Source: Gammaproteobacteria bacterium
Lineage (GTDB): Bacteria; Pseudomonadota; Gammaproteobacteria; Acidiferrobacterales; SPGG2
Assembly: GCA_029861845.1 (NCBI GenBank)
Contig: JAOTYM010000045.1
Coordinates: 1-32,595 of the forward strand
DNA length: 32,595 nucleotides
Direction: 5' to 3'
Shown piece after piece: positions 1-6,345 of this stretch. The number at the start of each line of letters is the position of its first letter. Position 1 is the first letter of the stretch. Under the pieces are notes generated by a model, which saw only the letters and a program-made list of their open reading frames with translations, did no database searches and was not told the DNA's origin. The position numbers and the translations under genes were made by a program.

Positions 1-350
1 ACCTCACCTTCACGGGGGTGCGCGACCTGGCGCCGGTGGCGAAGCTGACCGGCTTGCAAACGCTCGTCCTCATCAGCACGCCGGTGCGCGACCTGGCGCC
101 GTTGGCGAAGCTGACCGGCTTGCAAACGCTCGACCTCACCGGCACGGACGTGAGCGACCTGGCGCCGGTGGCGAAGCTGACCGGCTTGCAAACGCTCAAC
201 CTCACCCGCACGCCAGTACGCGACCTGGCGCCGGTGGCGAAGCTGACCGGCTTGCAAGAACTCGACGTCGGCGGCACGGAGGTCACGAACAAGCAAGCTG
301 AGGCGTTGAAACGTGCATTACCGAATTTACAGATTTTTCGCTCTCGCTAG
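1..350 (+). CDS. Leucine-rich-repeat protein, 3' end (runs off left edge)
   Basis: The reading frame is open to the left edge, so only the C-terminal part is seen; the GTG at 18 is unlikely to be the true start because the repeat pattern continues before it. The visible protein is four 22-residue repeats of the form VxDLAPVAKLTGLQTLxLxxT, a leucine-rich repeat of the kind that stacks into a curved protein-binding solenoid, then a degenerate cap (NKQAEALKRALPNLQIF) and a stop at 348-350. Repeats differ mainly at the residues after the LQTL strand. No function can be given beyond likely protein-protein interaction. The last codons overlap a stretch that matches the signal-peptide region of the nuclease-like gene copy at 3450, so the present C-terminus may have been made by recombination. 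Confidence 0.8.
   Translation, partial: LTFTGVRDLAPVAKLTGLQTLVLISTPVRDLAPLAKLTGLQTLDLTGTDVSDLAPVAKLTGLQTLNLTRTPVRDLAPVAKLTGLQELDVGGTEVTNKQAEALKRALPNLQIFRSR
18..281 (+). repeat. Four tandem 66-bp repeats inside the LRR gene
   Basis: Units start at 18, 84, 150 and 216. Each is 66 bp (22 codons) and shares the core gcgaagctgaccggcttgca almost without change. Differences cluster in the codons after the LQTL strand. Identity at the DNA level, not only the protein level, suggests recent unit duplication or gene conversion, and the copy number may vary between strains. Confidence 0.85.
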
Positions 351-515
351 CGGTCTTGGCCGATATCCTCACCGGGAAAGTCGTCAAGATCACCGATGGC
401 GATACCCGCTACGTCCTCGACGCCAACTATAGCCAACACAAAAAATCCGTTTAGCGGGGATCGATGCACCTGAATGAAAGCGCCTGTTCTCTGGACCTGT
501 CCCGCAATCATTCCG
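333..515 (+). pseudogene. Staphylococcal-nuclease-like remnant, copy 1
   Basis: Translation from about 340 reads LSLAVLADILTGKVVKITDG, then DTRYVLDANYSQHK, which is the end of a signal peptide and the first strands of an SNase/thermonuclease domain. An extra A in the run near 440-446 shifts the frame. Removing it would give HKIRLAGIDAPE, the conserved SNase motif, which is itself followed by an in-frame TGA. Nothing clearly SNase-like follows about 515. It sits directly on the end of the LRR gene. Clearly non-functional as it stands. Confidence 0.7.
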
Positions 516-951
516 TGGCAAAAACACGTGGCAAACGAATAGCCAAGTTCTTGATACGTAATGCACCGAAAATTGGCCAAACTGTTTGCGAATTTGCATG
601 GCCCGTATAGGTAACAGGCTAGGTAGCAAGGCATGGGTCCGTGAGCTGATGTTCAAGGGGCCCGTTAACCTCGAAGCTTTTTGTCCTAAGTGACTCCCGC
701 CATGAAAGCTACATAAACCCGCTCTCCGTCACCGCTCCTGTGGGCCTGCTTCTTATGAAACTCCTGCACCACCCGAAAACGTGTTTCTTGGGGTGTAGGC
801 TGGAGCGCAGTCCAAAGCCGGTGACACCTGACTTAGCCCGATCATAACCAAACCTGCGGTTGCTAGTGGATTTAGGTTTATGTGCATCCCTCATTCTCGT
901 TTGTTGAACTGTGGTGTCGCGACGTGCGAGATCTACAACATCGTAGACAGG
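516..951. other. Non-coding stretch between nuclease remnants
   Basis: About 435 bases with no convincing gene on either strand. Short open frames occur on both strands (for example minus strand 709-894), but none has a good ribosome site, recognisable motif or paralog in the window. It probably contains decayed coding sequence. Around 930-955 it shares a short stretch (cgtagacag, then gttgatcct) with the sequence that follows the small minus-strand gene copies near 2055 and 2975. Confidence 0.4.
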
Positions 952-1062
952 AGTTGATCCTCACTCCCGTCAAGATCACGAATGGCGATACCCTGTACGT
1001 CTCCGACGCCAATCATGCGCAAAACAAGATCCGCGTAGCCGGGATTGATGCGCACTTCGGGG
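952..1062 (+). pseudogene. Staphylococcal-nuclease-like remnant, copy 2, N-terminal part
   Basis: The frame reads LTPVKITNGDTLYVSDANHA then KIRVAGIDA, matching the first strands of an SNase domain and the other two copies in this window. It lacks the signal peptide and stops resembling the family after GIDA. The C-terminal half of an SNase domain resumes at 1771, so these two pieces may be one gene split by about 0.7 kb that holds a minus-strand gene. Confidence 0.65.
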
Positions 1063-1067
1063 TAGGA

Positions 1068-1595
1068 TTATTCGGAAGCGCGGCGCGGGTGTAATACCAC
1101 TACTTTGGGTGGTACATCAGGGCTCGCGGCGAGATAGACACCGCGCTTGATATCGGCATCGAATGCATCAGTCCAGCTCAATAAGGGTCCCGCACGATAA
1201 CGCCGCTCGACGCCGGTCACCTTGCAGGTAACGATCACAAACCCCCAGGTACCGGTCGTACTTCTGGGCGGTGGATCGAGCGTTTCCGTCAGCTCAAAAT
1301 GTGTCTCCGAATACCCCTCCCACCACGCCAACGACGCCCGGTAACGGTCCAACGCAGTTTCGGAGATGAGAGACCGGCCGATGTCGGTGTCCTTAAGCAT
1401 CGACTCGTCGAACTCGCCTCGCCGCTGATGCTGACGCATGCGTTGCCACCGTTGAGAACGCCTGGCGGCGACGTCGTGGACACGGCGCAGCATGGCGCGG
1501 GCCGTGGCGGCGGCCCGCAAAATCAGCTTGCCAATCCGAACCCCGGTGTTCAGGGCCTGGGTATACTTCTGACTCCATGGATACGGTTCATTCAT
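1068..1595 (-). CDS. Uncharacterised 175-aa protein
   Basis: The start chosen is the ATG at 1595, preceded by a good ribosome site (GGAAGGG, about 3-4 bases upstream); a longer start at 1658 would ignore it. The protein is soluble and rich in Arg, with no signal peptide. I do not recognise a family. Its N-terminus (YPWSQKYTQALNTGVRIGK) resembles that of the 54-aa protein at 7313-7477 (RYWQNAQYQRAIHTGIWLGK), sharing Y-W, Q-Y, A, TG and GK at matching spacing, so the two may be paralogs, with this one longer. It lies between the two halves of a broken nuclease gene in the opposite direction. Function unknown. Confidence 0.55.
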   Translation of the reverse strand: MNEPYPWSQKYTQALNTGVRIGKLILRAAATARAMLRRVHDVAARRSQRWQRMRQHQRRGEFDESMLKDTDIGRSLISETALDRYRASLAWWEGYSETHFELTETLDPPPRSTTGTWGFVIVTCKVTGVERRYRAGPLLSWTDAFDADIKRGVYLAASPDVPPKVVVLHPRRASE

Positions 1596-1770
1596 GACCC
1601 TTCCCTTTTTTGCGCGCGATCGGGTGTGGATTAGCGCAATTCCTGTCTTTGGCAACATAGGCCAATCCTAGGTAGGTATGCTGTGAACCTTGCCGCGTGA
1701 AAACTGTGAACAATTACCAGCGAAAGCACGGGGGGGGAAGTGAGTGGCGGGCCAACGAATAACGGTTGAT

Positions 1771-2015
1771 TAGCAAAAGCGGGATCCGCTACGGCCGCAT
1801 TGTGGGAAAGTTATTGGTAAACGGCGCAGATGCTTGTCTTGAACACGTTAAGGTCGGATTTGCGTGGCACTATAAAAATGTATCAACACGAACAAAGCCT
1901 AGAGGACAGATAGTTCTATACAGAGGCCGAAAACCAGGCACGAGACGACAGACTAGGCCTGTGGCGCGAGAATAATCCTAATTCGCCTTGGGAGTATCGA
2001 CGACTCTATCGGTGA
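1771..2015 (+). pseudogene. Staphylococcal-nuclease-like remnant, copy 2, C-terminal part
   Basis: In the first frame it reads YGRIVGKLLVNGADACLEHV then KVGFAWHYK, the typical second half of an SNase domain. After the A-run near 1873-1877 the homology moves to the next frame: YQHEQSLEDR, stop, FYTEAENQARDDRLGLWREN, SPWEYRR, stop at 2013. One extra base near 1784 also hides the upstream QKRDRYGRI. There are therefore at least two frameshifts and one nonsense codon. The conserved RYGR and the C-terminal ENQAR..GLW signature make the family assignment firm; the gene is dead. Confidence 0.8.
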
Positions 2016-2064
2016 GTCCTATCAGAGTGGTGCGTTCTAACGATGCGGCTAACAGCAGTTGATC

Positions 2065-2160
2065 CTAACTCCCCCTTAATAGCTCCCGCGCCTGTTCGAG
2101 AGTCGACACAATCTGATTGTGCACCATCGCCGCTGGTCGTGTTGACAGCGCCTCGCCATC
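2065..2160 (-). pseudogene. C-terminal fragment of the small QIVSxLE-type protein family
   Basis: The minus-strand frame ending at 2065 reads HNQIVSTLEQARELL, matching the C-terminal part of the paralogs at 6779-6991 (GQIVSNLERVWG) and, after correcting a frameshift, at 3006-3167. No start or signal peptide is visible. It looks like a gene remnant. Confidence 0.5.
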
Positions 2161-2297
2161 CCCTCGAATATCTCTGGACTATACTGATTCTGGGGGAAAT
2201 CGATGTTCGTAGAGGGTAGTCTTGACCAGCAACCCGTTGCCAACTGCCCGCCGTATGATTGCCCGCTGCGTAGTGGACGTAAAGGTAATAATCATCC

Positions 2298-2570
2298 ATG
2301 TTACCCAGACATTTCGAGGAGCGTGCCGAAGTTGCACAACTAATCTACTGGGCAAGGCGCGCAGCAAGGTCGATCATCTACACAACCTGGACGTTAGGGA
2401 TTATCGCTGCGACAGGAGGAGTAATTTTCTCTAGCTGGGTGTGGCTATCGGTTCTAGCCGCACCCGTGATTGTGAACGCCTGGGTGGTTAACAATGCTTA
2501 TCGCCGGGTAGCGCGTCGAACACGCCTAGATTCCAAGTTAATCCGTAAGCTGTGGCGACGGGGTAGTTGA
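2298..2570 (+). CDS. Small membrane protein, 90 aa
   Basis: Starts at ATG 2298 with AAAGGT about 11 bases upstream. An N-terminal charged amphipathic stretch (HFEERAEVAQLIYWARRAAR) is followed by two close hydrophobic segments, roughly residues 24-44 and 46-66, then a strongly basic tail (RRVARRTRLDSKLIRKLWRR). This predicts a helical hairpin in the inner membrane with both ends in the cytoplasm. The next gene starts 3 bases after its stop and is also a two-helix membrane protein, so the two form an operon and perhaps one complex. No family is recognised. Confidence 0.6.
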   Translation: MLPRHFEERAEVAQLIYWARRAARSIIYTTWTLGIIAATGGVIFSSWVWLSVLAAPVIVNAWVVNNAYRRVARRTRLDSKLIRKLWRRGS

Positions 2571-2573
2571 GCT

Positions 2574-2918
2574 ATGGAGCATAATGAGTTCCTTGACAGG
2601 TACAACGCTGGAACGCTCATAGTGCATGTCGATAAGAAGGCCGCTGGTCATCGGTTGCAGTCCTTGCTGCCGAGAGCTATCCGTTTAAAGCAAGCCAACC
2701 GGAGAGCTATTGGATTCCTAGGGTTGATCGTTGGTATCGCCCTGTTCTTTTTTACGCAATGGTGGATGGCTGCCATGGGGTTACTGGCGTCATGGACATT
2801 CCTTGTTTACGTCCAAAAGGCAACGACTAGCGGTGTCTTAGACGCTGCGCTTAAGGACCCGACTGTGTACAATACGGCACTTGAAGCAGGAGTACTCAAG
2901 ATATCTGACAAGAGTTAG
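2574..2918 (+). CDS. Small membrane protein, 114 aa, second gene of the pair
   Basis: Starts at ATG 2574, three bases after the preceding stop, which suggests translational coupling; a clear ribosome site is not seen. It has about 45 soluble residues (MEHNEFLDRYNAGTLIVHVD...), then two hydrophobic segments (around residues 46-62 and 64-82, with FFFTQWW and AAMGLLASW), then a soluble tail. It resembles its upstream neighbour in architecture but not clearly in sequence. No family is recognised; a partner role in the same membrane complex is inference from the coupling. Confidence 0.6.
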   Translation: MEHNEFLDRYNAGTLIVHVDKKAAGHRLQSLLPRAIRLKQANRRAIGFLGLIVGIALFFFTQWWMAAMGLLASWTFLVYVQKATTSGVLDAALKDPTVYNTALEAGVLKISDKS

Positions 2919-3005
2919 GGTTCTAGGTCTGTTCGGTTCCTGTCTAACCGCGCCGCGTAAAAATCTGCATCGTCGTAGACAGCACTTAATCTTCGCTCCT
3001 GCAAG

Positions 3006-3167
3006 CTATTTCCCACACCTGTTCGAGATTAGACACATCTGACTGTGTAAGGTCGCACGCTCTTCTTTGGTATAAGCCTCTGGCTGGTTCGGTTTGACCA
3101 CGATACTGGCGCAACCAACGGTGAGGAGGAACATTGTAGATAATACTATCCACGGAGTTTCGCTCAT
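3006..3167 (-). CDS. Small lipoprotein, probably frameshifted at the C-terminus
   Basis: Starts at ATG 3167 behind a strong ribosome site (AGGAGA, 5 bases away). The 53-aa product has a lipoprotein signal peptide with lipobox LTVGC at residues 15-19, then PEAYTKEERATLHSQM. The motif PExxTKEExATL is shared with the genes at 5945-6208 and 6779-6991. Just after SQM the family's QIVSNLE sequence is found in the next frame, where it would read VSNLEQVWEIACRSED, so one base seems to be lost near 3038 and the last 13 residues are out of frame. It is upstream-flanked by a hairpin element shared with the gene at 7313-7477. Function unknown. Confidence 0.5.
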   Translation of the reverse strand: MSETPWIVLSTMFLLTVGCASIVVKPNQPEAYTKEERATLHSQMCLISNRCGK

Positions 3168-3240
3168 GGTGATCTCCTCTTTTTTGTTCGTGCAAAGCGT
3201 GATCACCGCATCAACCACTGGGCGATACACGCACGCGGTG

Positions 3241-3310
3241 AGTACAAAGTACGGGGGGTAAGACCCCCCATAAACCGAAAGGACGACAACTGGCGGCTGG
3301 TGAGGGATTT
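3241..3310 (-). promoter_or_regulatory. Recurrent hairpin element, copy A (candidate 5' leader)
   Basis: On the plus strand it contains a perfect inverted repeat GGGGGGT-aag-ACCCCCC (3253-3269), then ATAAACCGAAAGG and a TGGCGG...TGAG block. The same order occurs at 7519-7590, with the stem kept by a paired change. In both places it lies 60-90 bases upstream of a minus-strand start codon (here 3167), so a transcribed leader on the minus strand is likely. It matches no riboswitch I can recall with confidence. Confidence 0.4.
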
Positions 3311-3449
3311 TTGTTAGCGTTCGCGCAATTCGGGAAGGCCTCGGTGCAAACTAAGTCATCCACAAATCCATCACCCGTCGCAAGACGCATGCACCAGAGC
3401 ACAACCTTGCAAAGAACACAACAAGAATATACGGATCATCAAATACAAT

Positions 3450-3710
3450 ATGATCTGTGAAGCATTCAAACATATGATTCCAGAGATAACGGAAGTCCGT
3501 ATCATTGCGCTTTGCTTCCTCGTATTTCTCTCGCTAGCGGCCTTCGCCGATCCCCTCACCGGAAAGGTCATCAAGATAACGGACGGTGATACCCTCTAGG
3601 TCATCGATGACAATTATCAACAACGCAAAATCCGTTTAGCCGGAATCGATGTTGCCGGGCGCAAACAGGTTTATGAAAACGTATCCAACGATGATGAGGG
3701 GCTACCCTAA
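3450..3710 (+). pseudogene. Staphylococcal-nuclease-like remnant, copy 3 (with signal peptide)
   Basis: Begins at ATG 3450 or 3474. The translation has a signal peptide (IIALCFLVFLSLAAFA, cleavage before DP), then LTGKVIKITDGDTL, an in-frame TAG at 3597-3599, VIDDNYQQRKIRLAGIDVAG and a stop at 3708-3710. The first strands of an SNase domain are clear, and the canonical GIDAPE is degraded to GIDVAG. The second half of the domain, including RYGR, is missing. The copy shows what the exported parent gene looked like. Confidence 0.75.
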
Positions 3711-3898
3711 GTCTGTAAGCAAGCAGCAGAATTCTCGGTCTTTGACACCCACCTCACGAAGGGGAGATACTGACAATCCCTTCAGCGACTCCAGAGATGA
3801 AACCGCCTAGGCAATCATTGCCACCTACCACGGACTCAGGGGTATCCGAATCAACACCTGCTATATCCCCGCAGGTCACCAAACAAAGGAGGAAGAAA

Positions 3899-5032
3899 AT
3901 GAAAGGGTCTATTGTGCTTTCGGTGCTGTTTTTCTTGGTCGTTATGTTCGCAGGCGTGGCCTCGGCAGAGGACCGCGTAATCGTCAGGCCGTTTGCGGCG
4001 ATAAAATTCGCTACTATGCCGGAGATAGCAAATTTTCCCGAAGGCATTAGTGCGAATCCATATAATGGCGACATTTTCGTCAGCACCTTCGAGTTTGACA
4101 CCACGGGCACTGAAACTAATGGAGTCGTTCGATTCAATAGGGATGGCAAGGTGGACGTGATATCAGACTTCTCAGGCAATATCCCGCTCCTCGGCCTTGC
4201 CTTTAACAAAGAGGATGACAAAGTTTACATAGCTAGTGTGGGCAACTTTCAAAATGTGCCGTCGACGATTCAAAGGATCGCTGCTAACTTCACCGACGGG
4301 GCAACCTTTGACGACGTAGCGGTTATTCCAGATATTGGCCCACCACTTGACCCCCGCATCGTAGACAACCCTGACACAAGCCAGGACACAATCGTATTTG
4401 GCGATTTCGCCGCAGTTCCTAACGCCCTCGCTTTTCGCAACAGCGATGGCGCTCTATTTGTGTCTGACTCGTTCCAGGGTGCGATTTTCCGGATTGACAA
4501 TGCCCACAGCTGCACGCCCCCCTGTCCGGTAGAGACCGTCATACATCACCCACTCCTAGCTACTGCCGGCTTTCCTCCTTTTGGAGCCAACGGTATCGCT
4601 ATCAACGCTTATGAAGACGCCCTCTTCGTTGCTAACACGGGTGACGATCGCGTTTTGCGGATACACCTGAACAAAGAGGGATCGGCAAGCGAAATTAGTA
4701 TATTTGCTGAAAGCATCAACGGGGCCGACGGGATTGCCTTTGATTATCACGGAAACCTCTGGGTCGCGGCAAACCAAGCGGATCAGGTAGTGATGGTCAA
4801 CCGGGATGGTCGTGTAGGCATCGAGCTTGGCGAGTTCTTCGGCATCAGTAAAAACGGCGCCGCCCGCGGGCTTTCGTTCCCTGCGAGCATTGTCATTGTA
4901 GGACGTAACATGTTCGTTACGAACCTTGCCTTACCCCTAACCCCGGTGGCAGGTGATGAGTGGGAGGAGAAGGTGTCAACCTACACGGTGTCCCGCATCA
5001 GAATCCCTTCGCGTCTTTCGGACAGAGATTGA
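3899..5032 (+). CDS. Secreted beta-propeller protein (SMP-30/NHL-like)
   Basis: ATG 3899 has an excellent ribosome site (AAGGAGG, 6 bases away) and opens a clear signal peptide (MKGSIVLSVLFFLVVMFAGV, cleavage after ASA about residue 23). The mature part is a series of propeller blades marked by FPEGISANPYNGDIFVST, LALAFR..GALFVSD, NGIAIN..EDALFVANTG and DGIAFDYHGNLWVAANQ, typical of the SMP-30/gluconolactonase/NHL superfamily. Such proteins are lactonases or binding scaffolds; which applies here is unknown. A Cys pair (CTPPC) lies near residue 206. The stop TGA at 5030 is followed in the same frame by a PEP-CTERM-like tail, so the protein seems to have lost its surface-sorting signal. 377 aa as it stands. 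Confidence 0.8.
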   Translation: MKGSIVLSVLFFLVVMFAGVASAEDRVIVRPFAAIKFATMPEIANFPEGISANPYNGDIFVSTFEFDTTGTETNGVVRFNRDGKVDVISDFSGNIPLLGLAFNKEDDKVYIASVGNFQNVPSTIQRIAANFTDGATFDDVAVIPDIGPPLDPRIVDNPDTSQDTIVFGDFAAVPNALAFRNSDGALFVSDSFQGAIFRIDNAHSCTPPCPVETVIHHPLLATAGFPPFGANGIAINAYEDALFVANTGDDRVLRIHLNKEGSASEISIFAESINGADGIAFDYHGNLWVAANQADQVVMVNRDGRVGIELGEFFGISKNGAARGLSFPASIVIVGRNMFVTNLALPLTPVAGDEWEEKVSTYTVSRIRIPSRLSDRD

Positions 5033-5104
5033 GAACCAATGACCGAATATTCGATTTTGCTCGCTGGTCTCGGACGGGTAGGGCAGCGCAGAAAGAAAGC
5101 TTAA
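5033..5104 (+). other. In-frame, untranslated PEP-CTERM-like tail after a TGA stop
   Basis: Directly after the TGA of the propeller gene, and in the same frame, the sequence reads EPMTEYSILLAGLG, RVGQRRKKA, then TAA at 5102. This resembles a PEP-CTERM sorting signal (an EP motif, a hydrophobic stretch of ILLAGLG type, a basic RRKK end), although the hydrophobic segment is short and contains an Arg. The plain reading is that a proline codon before EP became TGA. A rho-independent terminator follows at 5136, as expected if the gene once ended here. Confidence 0.6.
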
Positions 5105-5135
5105 TAACAACGTCTTAGTTGGAGGAATCAACTCA

Positions 5136-5161
5136 CCCCGCCTTGTGCGGGGATTTTTTTT
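5136..5161 (+). terminator. Rho-independent terminator
   Basis: CCCCGC-cttgt-GCGGGG hairpin followed by A and eight Ts. It ends the transcript of the propeller gene and lies 32 bases after the TAA of its former tail. Confidence 0.9.
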
Positions 5162-5207
5162 GCCATGGCAGGTGAAGAAACCCGATGCCGCCGTGGGAGT
5201 TTAGGCA

Positions 5208-5253
5208 GTTGTGACAAATGCCACTGCTAAGTTGTGACAAATGCCACTGCTAA
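5208..5253 (+). repeat. Perfect 23-bp tandem duplication
   Basis: The unit gttgtgacaaatgccactgctaa occurs twice with no gap (5208-5230 and 5231-5253). The second copy contains the GTG that opens the sugar-transferase remnant, so the duplication has doubled the putative translation start region. Confidence 0.9.
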
Positions 5254-5806
5254 CCTAGATCTGGTGTGGTGTTATTTGTTCGACGATTTACCACAGAGGA
5301 GAGCAGCCTTGGCAAAGCGCATCACACGGGCATTCGATGTGGGCCTCAGCAGTGCCTTACTGCTCATCACGCTGCCGGTGATCGCCGTCACCGCCATCCT
5401 GGTCGGTCTCGAAAGTCCGGGGCCGGTGTTTGAACGCCAACCAAGGATCGGCAAGACCGGTCGGCCGTTCACGCGGCTCAGATTTCGCACCCGGGCCCTA
5501 CCCCCCGAACCCGCCCGCTATACCCGGGTGGGGGCCGTGATCCACAGGCTCTACATCGATGAATTACCGCAACTGCTCAACATCCTCCGGGGGCACATGA
5601 GCCTCGGGGGACCGCGATCAACCCCGGCACCTACAAGGCGGGAACGCCGCCACACCCCGCGACGGTCCCAACCCGATCGCCGCGGCACCTTACGGTGGCA
5701 TCCCAAAGGCGGCGATCGGCGCCAGGGCGCTGGCCGCCGCCAAGGCGACAGTTGGGACACGATGAGATTCGTGTTGTCGAGATCGTTCTCGGCGACCTCG
5801 GATTGA
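5234..5806 (+). pseudogene. Truncated bacterial sugar transferase (undecaprenyl-phosphate type)
   Basis: Residues about 30-125 match the polyprenyl-phosphate sugar transferase family (WcaJ/EpsB type): KRITRAFDVGLSSALLLI with a transmembrane helix, then SPGPVFERQPRIGKTGRPF, RFRT, TRVGAVIHRLYIDELPQLLN and ILRGHMSLGGPR. Compared with the family, about 20 residues are missing between RFRT and TRVG, and everything after GPR (including the conserved C-terminal region that usually contains a GITGWAQV-like motif) is replaced by an Arg-rich stretch with no similarity. It would normally attach the first sugar of an exopolysaccharide repeat to the lipid carrier. As it stands it is almost certainly inactive. 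EpsB-type transferases are often found with PEP-CTERM/exosortase systems, which fits the broken tail just upstream. Confidence 0.75.
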
Positions 5807-5863
5807 TGGGTATGACCGCGCAGCAACATCACATCACGACTTAGGACCGCAGGAGGACTCGCT

Positions 5864-6031
5864 ATGCCGACCCCATCCACGGCGGACAACAGGCCGCAAC
5901 ACCGCCTTACACAGAGACGGCGCCCCCCGCATCGTCGGCGCCCATTATGGGACGAGCGGCGCCTCGATTCTGGCCGTCGCCAGGAAGACAACGGGGAGGC
6001 AATGAACCCCACGCTGTCGAGGCTGTTCTAG
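5864..6031 (+). CDS. Possible 55-aa Arg-rich protein
   Basis: ATG 5864 follows a strong AGGAGG site 7 bases upstream. The product is very basic (LTQRRRPPHRRRPLWDERR then LDSGRRQED). It overlaps the minus-strand gene at 5945-6208 in its second half. The Arg-rich pattern resembles the tail of the truncated sugar transferase (GGDRRQGAGRRQGD). The ribosome site is the only strong support; it may be a decayed regulatory-protein start. Confidence 0.3.
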   Translation: MPTPSTADNRPQHRLTQRRRPPHRRRPLWDERRLDSGRRQEDNGEAMNPTLSRLF

Positions 6032-6208
6032 GATGGGCGCGTCTGAAGAAGAATCTAATCGCCTGTGTAAGGTTGCGAGTTCTTCCTTCGTGCAGGTTTC
6101 TGGATCAGCCACAATCGAATCCACATCGTATAAGGCTTCGGCAGGGCGGATTTGGAGTTCAGGAATTTTGTTGAAATCGTCCTGTTTGGGGGTGAGGTAG
6201 AACGGCAT
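5945..6208 (-). CDS. Small protein of the PExxTKEELATL family, 87 aa
   Basis: The start at ATG 6208 has AGGAA 7 bases upstream. The product opens MPFYLTPKQDDFNKIPELQI, then has RPAEALYDVDSIVADPE and TKEELATLHRRLD, nearly the same as the protein at 6779-6991 (PELQVCPAGALYDVDSIVADPE). There is no signal peptide, unlike the copy at 3006-3167. After RRLDS the sequence departs from the family, so the C-terminus is probably shifted or replaced. Its 5' part faces the divergent lipoprotein gene at 6346. Function unknown. Confidence 0.5.
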   Translation of the reverse strand: MPFYLTPKQDDFNKIPELQIRPAEALYDVDSIVADPETCTKEELATLHRRLDSSSDAPILEQPRQRGVHCLPVVFLATARIEAPLVP

Positions 6209-6345
6209 GGTGGTGTTCCTGTATGCGATGTGCACCGGCGCAGTATAGCGATGAGGGGCGGGAAAGGCTCGATCGCGGGCTGACGCCTGAATGTATGGTT
6301 GGTTTGGCAAGCTCTTTGCATGTGAACTCCATTATGGGGGTGCGC

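Noticed and set aside
18-281. Regular repeats that could be taken for a CRISPR array
   Set aside because: The 66-bp units are contiguous, coding and have no unique spacers; they are leucine-rich repeats.
793-806. 14-base match to a priming site used on laboratory resistance cassettes (gtgtaggctggagc)
   Set aside because: Only 14 bases match, with no cassette, recombination site or resistance gene around it. A chance match is the plain reading.
709-894. 61-codon minus-strand frame in the gap between nuclease remnants
   Set aside because: No start signal, no paralog and no recognised motif; composition is like non-coding sequence around it.
5030-5032. TGA as a recoded sense codon (selenocysteine or read-through) in the propeller, and also in the HD-GYP gene
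   Set aside because: No SECIS-like structure is obvious, other genes here use TGA as a plain stop, and the HD-GYP gene also has a frameshift. Pseudogene formation explains both better.
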